This document shows, in pieces, positions 60,389 to 64,000 of a stretch of DNA of 64,000 nt. Position 1 is the stretch's first letter. Each line of letters starts with the position of its first letter. Below the pieces are notes generated by a model. It was not told where the DNA came from. It did not search any database and worked only from the letters and a program-made list of their open reading frames with translations. Location: NCBI GenBank assembly GCA_046349085.1, contig JAXMDA010000006.1, forward strand, positions 248,001 to 312,000, given 5' to 3'. The DNA is from JAJXWB01 sp046349085 (GTDB lineage: Bacteria; Pseudomonadota; Alphaproteobacteria; Rhizobiales; Beijerinckiaceae). Both the position numbers and the translations under genes were made by a program.

Positions 60389-62152
60389 CTAGCCCTTCGG
60401 TTCCTCGTGCATCTTCTTGAAGTGAATGAGGCCAGGCGCCCACATGTGCTTCACCGGATCGACGTCGACGTGAACGACGGCGCATCCTCCCGTCGCCAGC
60501 GCCTGTTGCAGCGTGGATTTCAACTGCCGCGGGTCCGAGACGCGCGCGCCATAGGCGCCCATGCTCCGCGCCATGTCGTCGAAGCGGATTTCGCCGAGGT
60601 CGGCCTTGATCGTCTCCTCCGGCCCGAGGCTCTTGAACAGCATGGTCTTGAAGGGCCGCAGCATGAATTGCTGGTTCATCTTCACCATGCCCCATTGCTT
60701 GTCGCAGAGGACGATGAAGATCACCTGCGCCTTATTGCGCACCGCGGTTTCCACCTCCTGCGGGTGGAAGCCCATGGCGCCGTCGCCGATGATGCAGCAG
60801 ACGGGCTTTCCCGGTCGCGCCGCCGCCGCGCCGATGGCCTGCGCGGGACCTGCGCCGAGCATGCCGAACTTGAAGGTCGACAGGATCGTGTTCGGCTGCA
60901 GCGCCGGATGATAGAACATGGCCCAGATTGTCGCGTTGCCGCCATCGGCGACGAGGACCGTATCCTCAGGAAACACCTCGCGGCAGGCCGCGCCGATATG
61001 CGCCGGGTTCATCGGCGTGGCCATGTCGGAAAGCGCCTTGTCCCATCCGGCGCGGTCTTCCTTCATCGCCTTGCCGTAAGCTGCGACGCGGGCGCGGCGG
61101 TGCTCGATCCGTCCGGCGTTGCCCGCCTCCGCGTTGCGCCGTTCGATTTCATCCGCGAGCATTTCGAGGGCGCGTCGCGCGTCGGCGACGATTGCCAGAT
61201 CGACGGGCTTGTTGAGCCCGATCATCTCCTCGTCCAGGTCGATCTGCACCGTCTTCTGCTCCGAGGGCGATCGCCAGTAGGGCGGCTTGCCCCACCAGTC
61301 GGTCTCGCCGATCCGCGAACCGACGATCAGCACGGCGTCGGCCTCGTTGCGGATACGATGGTTCAGCTTCACGTGCGGCATCGGCGCGGCCAGCGGGGAG
61401 CTCTCCGGCAGCACGCCGCGCGCCGCCCAGCTCGTCGTCACCGGCGCCTGCAGCAACTCCGCCACACGGCGCAGCGCGTCGAAAGCTTGCGCATGGACGA
61501 CTCCGGAGCCTGCGTGGATCATCGGCTGGTCGGCGGACATCAGCATCTGCGCGGCCTGCGCGATCTGCTCGGGCGTCGGCGCCGCAGGCGCGGTCGCGCG
61601 ATATTGCTGCGGCGACATGATCGCGGCCTTCGACTTGAATTTCCCGTTCATGATGTTTTCGGGAATATCGAGATGCACGACGCCCGGGCGCCCCTCGAAG
61701 CTCTTGCGCAGAGCCTTGCGCATCAGTTCGGGCACGCGCTCAAAGGACGAGGCCGCCGCGCTCCATTTGGCGATGCGCCCGATGACGCCGGCCTGATCGA
61801 AGCACTGATAGGCGCCGCCGCGGTCGGGATACATGATGCCGGGGCGGCGCGCGCTGGTGATCGCCAGCACGCGATTGCCTTCGGCCTGCTCGACGACCAG
61901 TCCGGGCAGCAGGTTGGCGACGCCCGGGCCGTTGCTCGCCATGCAGACGCCGAGCCGCCCCGTCAGCCGCGCATAGGCGCCCGCCATATGCGCGGCCGAA
62001 CTCTCGTGCCGCGGCGTCACGATTTCGATGCCGAGCCGGTGCAGCGCCGAATAAAAGCCGAAATACGTGCCGTCGATGATGCCGAAGACCTTCTCGACAC
62101 CCTCCGCGAGCAGCATGCGCGCGGCGATTTCGCCGCCGGTGATCTCAGCCAT
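60389..62152 (-). CDS. Thiamine pyrophosphate enzyme, acetolactate synthase-like (second)
   Basis: A 587-residue cytoplasmic TPP enzyme. The activating Glu is in PRHESSAAHMAGAYAR. The central domain carries a GSRIGETDWWG segment; the Mg-TPP motif is IIGDGAMGFHPQE ending in VLCDKQWGMVKM. It differs clearly from the enzyme at 33803. It heads an operon with a BASS transporter and an SDR; GGGAGG lies 7 bases before the ATG. The usual 'AHEQGAA' is HESSAAH, so it is not a typical IlvB. Decarboxylation or carboligation of a 2-oxo acid is expected. Confidence 0.92.
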   Translation of the reverse strand: MAEITGGEIAARMLLAEGVEKVFGIIDGTYFGFYSALHRLGIEIVTPRHESSAAHMAGAYARLTGRLGVCMASNGPGVANLLPGLVVEQAEGNRVLAITSARRPGIMYPDRGGAYQCFDQAGVIGRIAKWSAAASSFERVPELMRKALRKSFEGRPGVVHLDIPENIMNGKFKSKAAIMSPQQYRATAPAAPTPEQIAQAAQMLMSADQPMIHAGSGVVHAQAFDALRRVAELLQAPVTTSWAARGVLPESSPLAAPMPHVKLNHRIRNEADAVLIVGSRIGETDWWGKPPYWRSPSEQKTVQIDLDEEMIGLNKPVDLAIVADARRALEMLADEIERRNAEAGNAGRIEHRRARVAAYGKAMKEDRAGWDKALSDMATPMNPAHIGAACREVFPEDTVLVADGGNATIWAMFYHPALQPNTILSTFKFGMLGAGPAQAIGAAAARPGKPVCCIIGDGAMGFHPQEVETAVRNKAQVIFIVLCDKQWGMVKMNQQFMLRPFKTMLFKSLGPEETIKADLGEIRFDDMARSMGAYGARVSDPRQLKSTLQQALATGGCAVVHVDVDPVKHMWAPGLIHFKKMHEEPKG

Positions 62153-62417
62153 TGGACGCCTCCCGTTCCCAGGGCCGAGTATCGACCCGTCTGGCTTTCG
62201 GCTTCAATAGCTCGCGTCGGTCATTCCCGCGTTCATTGACGCGACGTCATGTCCGGGCCGGCAGGCGCCGGTTGGGGTTGCTCCTGACCGCGCGCGCTTT
62301 ACGGCCGTGAGGTCGCTTCGGACGGCGCGCGGATCATCGCCGGTGCGACAGTTCGCCGCCCCGTCCTCTCCGACTGACGTCCGCTGCACACATGCGGCGC
62401 GACAAGCAAGACCAACG

Positions 62418-62443
62418 GCTCGCCGCCGTCTCGGCGGACGAGC
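62418..62443 (-). terminator. Hairpin after the RraA-like gene
   Basis: On the minus strand GCTCG-T-CCGCC, loop GAGAC, GGCGG-CGAGC forms ten base pairs with one bulge, one base after the stop codon. There is no T run, so termination would have to be imperfect or Rho-dependent. Confidence 0.4.
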
Positions 62444-62444
62444 G

Positions 62445-63110
62445 TCAAATCGCGCGCGGTATGTCGAAGACGTCGATCGTCGACCGTCCGGCGAGCAGTT
62501 CCTTTTCCCACGCTGCTTCCGCCGCGACGCGCGCCAGCGCGGCCTCGATCTTTGCGGCGGCCTCCTCGCGCGGCACGATGACGACGCCGTCGTCGTCGCC
62601 GAGGACGATATCGCCCGGCGCCACTCGCACGCCCCCCAATGCGATGACGTCGTTCACCGCGCCGCGGTCGTAGGTCGAGGGCCCGCGCGGCGTCACGTGC
62701 CGCGCGAAGACCGGGAAATCGTCCCACGCGCGCAAGGTCGCCACGTCGCGCACCGCGCCGTTGATAACGAGGCCGCGCACGCCCTTGAGACGCGCGGCGC
62801 CGCTCAGCAGCTCGCCGATGACGGCCGGACTGCTGCGTCCGCCGGCCTCGATCACGATGACGTCGCCGGCTTGCGCGACGGCGATGGCGTGATGCACGGG
62901 GCCGTAGTCCGTGCCTTCGCACAATGCGGTCGTCGCAAGGCCGACGAGCCGCCGGCCCGCGGACAGCGGCTTCAACGGACGGATCGCGGCGTCGACGACG
63001 GTCAAGCCGCCAAGAATGTCGGCGGCGACGCTGCTTGGCGCCTTCGCCCAGAGGTCCACGAGCGCGGTCTCGATCCTCGGCATGGTTGAACGAAAAACGC
63101 GCGTCGTCAT
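62445..63110 (-). CDS. RraA-like protein / HMG-type aldolase
   Basis: A 221-residue protein of the RraA/4-hydroxy-4-methyl-2-oxoglutarate aldolase family. GLVINGAVRDVATLRAWD contains the Arg-Asp pair of metal-dependent class II pyruvate aldolases, and GDIVLGDDDGVVIVP is the family signature. Such proteins release pyruvate from branched 2-oxo acids; true RraA inhibits RNase E. In a catabolic neighbourhood the aldolase role is likelier. I chose the ATG at 63110; the earlier in-frame start adds a basic stretch absent from the family. It is 292 bases upstream of the TPP enzyme on the same strand. Confidence 0.9.
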   Translation of the reverse strand: MTTRVFRSTMPRIETALVDLWAKAPSSVAADILGGLTVVDAAIRPLKPLSAGRRLVGLATTALCEGTDYGPVHHAIAVAQAGDVIVIEAGGRSSPAVIGELLSGAARLKGVRGLVINGAVRDVATLRAWDDFPVFARHVTPRGPSTYDRGAVNDVIALGGVRVAPGDIVLGDDDGVVIVPREEAAAKIEAALARVAAEAAWEKELLAGRSTIDVFDIPRAI

Positions 63111-63413
63111 CAGATGGTCTCCCGATCGCCGCCGTGCGCGGCCTTGTCTGTCTCGTGCCATAGCCCTCGTGCGCGGGCGAGATGAGAAACCTCAATTCCT
63201 TGTGAGTTTTCTTCTTCTTGCGTTGCGCGCCGGGGCCCGGGAAGCCGACGCCGCGCGCGCCGCGACGGCATCTGTGATTTTTCTTCAGGGCCGCCTGCGC
63301 AATTCTCGGATGTCGGGTTGCTGCCCGGCGGGTTAGTCATGCCCGCCATACAACAAGAAATCCGTGGGTGGGAACATGCGCGTCATGCATCGCAGCACCA
63401 GCAGGCCGGGCAC
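63111..63413. other. Divergent intergenic region, RraA-like / TRAP permease
   Basis: This 303-base gap holds the control regions of two divergent genes. I see a pyrimidine-rich TTTTCTTCTTCTTGCG near 63206-63222 and a GGCCCGGG palindrome near 63234, but no convincing promoter. An in-frame ATG at 63339 could extend the TRAP protein by 25 residues. Confidence 0.4.
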
Positions 63414-64000
63414 ATGACCGCCGCAACGGCGAGCGCCCGCTCCATCGTCGACGACACGCCGGTCGGCGCCCTTGCCGTCGTCGATCGCTACATGGGCGTC
63501 AGCGTCGAAATCTGTGCGGCGTTGCTGGTGGCCGCGGAAATTCTGGTTCTGTTCGTCGGCGTCGTCAGCCGTTACGTGTTTCACAGTCCGATCGTCTGGT
63601 CGGACGAGCTGGCGTCCTTTCTCTTCCTGTGGCTCGCCATGCTCGGCTCGGTGGTTGCGTTCCGCAACGCCGGCCATATGCGCATGACCGCCATCGTTTC
63701 GAAATCGGGCGCACGGCTGCAGCCCTTCTTCGAAACGCTGGCGCTCGCGGCCAGCGTGGCGTTCATCGTTCTGACGATCAAGCCGGCCTTCGAATTCGCG
63801 CACGAAGAAATCCTCATCACGACGCCGGCGCTGGAAATTTCCAGCGCCTGGCGGGCGAGCGCCCTGCCGGTCGGGCTCGCGTTGATGCTGGCGAGCGGCG
63901 TGATTTCGCTGCTTCGCTCGCCGCACCGGCTTGCCGCATTTTGCGCGCTTGCCGTGGTCGCGGTCGTGGCCTGCGCGTTCTGGGCTCTCGGCGGCGTGCT
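63414..64000 (+). CDS. TRAP transporter permease, DctQ part (cut by window end)
   Basis: The first 195 codons of an inner-membrane protein; the frame stays open to the window edge. Four TM segments are seen, with the DctQ signature VVSRYVFHSPIVWSDELASF and RNAGHMRM. After the fourth TM and a short basic loop a further hydrophobic stretch begins (FCALAVVAVVACAFWALGGV), which a plain DctQ of about 170 residues would not have, so a fused DctQ-DctM permease is likely. TRAP systems take up organic acids with sodium. It is divergent from the RraA-like aldolase and probably serves the same pathway. Confidence 0.85.
   Translation, partial: MTAATASARSIVDDTPVGALAVVDRYMGVSVEICAALLVAAEILVLFVGVVSRYVFHSPIVWSDELASFLFLWLAMLGSVVAFRNAGHMRMTAIVSKSGARLQPFFETLALAASVAFIVLTIKPAFEFAHEEILITTPALEISSAWRASALPVGLALMLASGVISLLRSPHRLAAFCALAVVAVVACAFWALGGV

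Overview
This window is a high-GC chromosomal segment of an alphaproteobacterium, most likely of the order Hyphomicrobiales (Rhizobiales). The evidence is the strong G/C bias at third codon positions, a perfect EcfG-type (general stress sigma factor) promoter, an FYDLN-acid (TIGR02300) protein next to tRNA-Ala and aroA-cmk, an ffs-dnaX-ybaB-recR block, the order rpmH-rnpA-yidC-engB-argB, and several families of intergenic palindromic repeats of the kind common in this group. I cannot name a genus. Apart from the repeats I see no prophage, insertion sequence, CRISPR array or rRNA operon.

Layout. 0-4 kb: a stress-promoter-driven glycosyltransferase/glycogen-debranching pair and a divergent zinc-ribbon protein. 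4-8 kb: recR, ybaB, dnaX and SRP RNA, all on the minus strand. 8-12.4 kb: a CoxE-like VWA protein, a MoxR ATPase, the murein endopeptidase MepA and a divergent L,D-transpeptidase. 12.5-26.5 kb: mixed metabolism, with an Ldh2-type dehydrogenase, an HWE histidine kinase, paaI-purU, a bifunctional beta-oxidation enzyme, a Nit amidase, urate hydroxylase PuuD, a GntR/UxaA sugar-acid operon with a lone binding protein, and hrcA. 26.6-33.6 kb: a DUF1003 protein and the rpmH-rnpA-yidC-engB-(Tat-exported dienelactone hydrolase)-argB-HAD operon. 33.8-37.2 kb: a TPP enzyme, two small membrane proteins and MsrA. 37.3-51.5 kb: three tightly spaced genes for very large envelope proteins. 51.5-55 kb: VOC and enoyl-CoA hydratase genes and an MFS transporter. 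55.2-58 kb: cmk, aroA, TIGR02300 and tRNA-Ala(GGC). 58.5-64 kb: a catabolic cluster (SDR, BASS transporter, TPP enzyme, RraA-like aldolase, TRAP permease) that runs off the end.

The most interesting locus is 37.3-51.5 kb. A 1926-residue exported protein begins with an LprI (lysozyme-inhibitor-like) domain and continues into many predicted beta-sandwich units. It lies 10 bases upstream of a 1984-residue alpha-2-macroglobulin with a thioester motif, which overlaps pbpC (penicillin-binding protein 1C). The A2M-PBP1C pairing is known. The giant first gene is not a standard member of it, and the three together look like an envelope-protection operon against lysozyme, proteases and murein damage.

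A second theme is repeats. A 27-bp palindrome occurs six times, one copy translated inside dnaX. A G/C-rich repeat is translated at the N-terminus of pbpC and supplies the C-terminus and stop codon of a HAD gene. Other repeat families sit between genes, including inside the yidC-engB operon.
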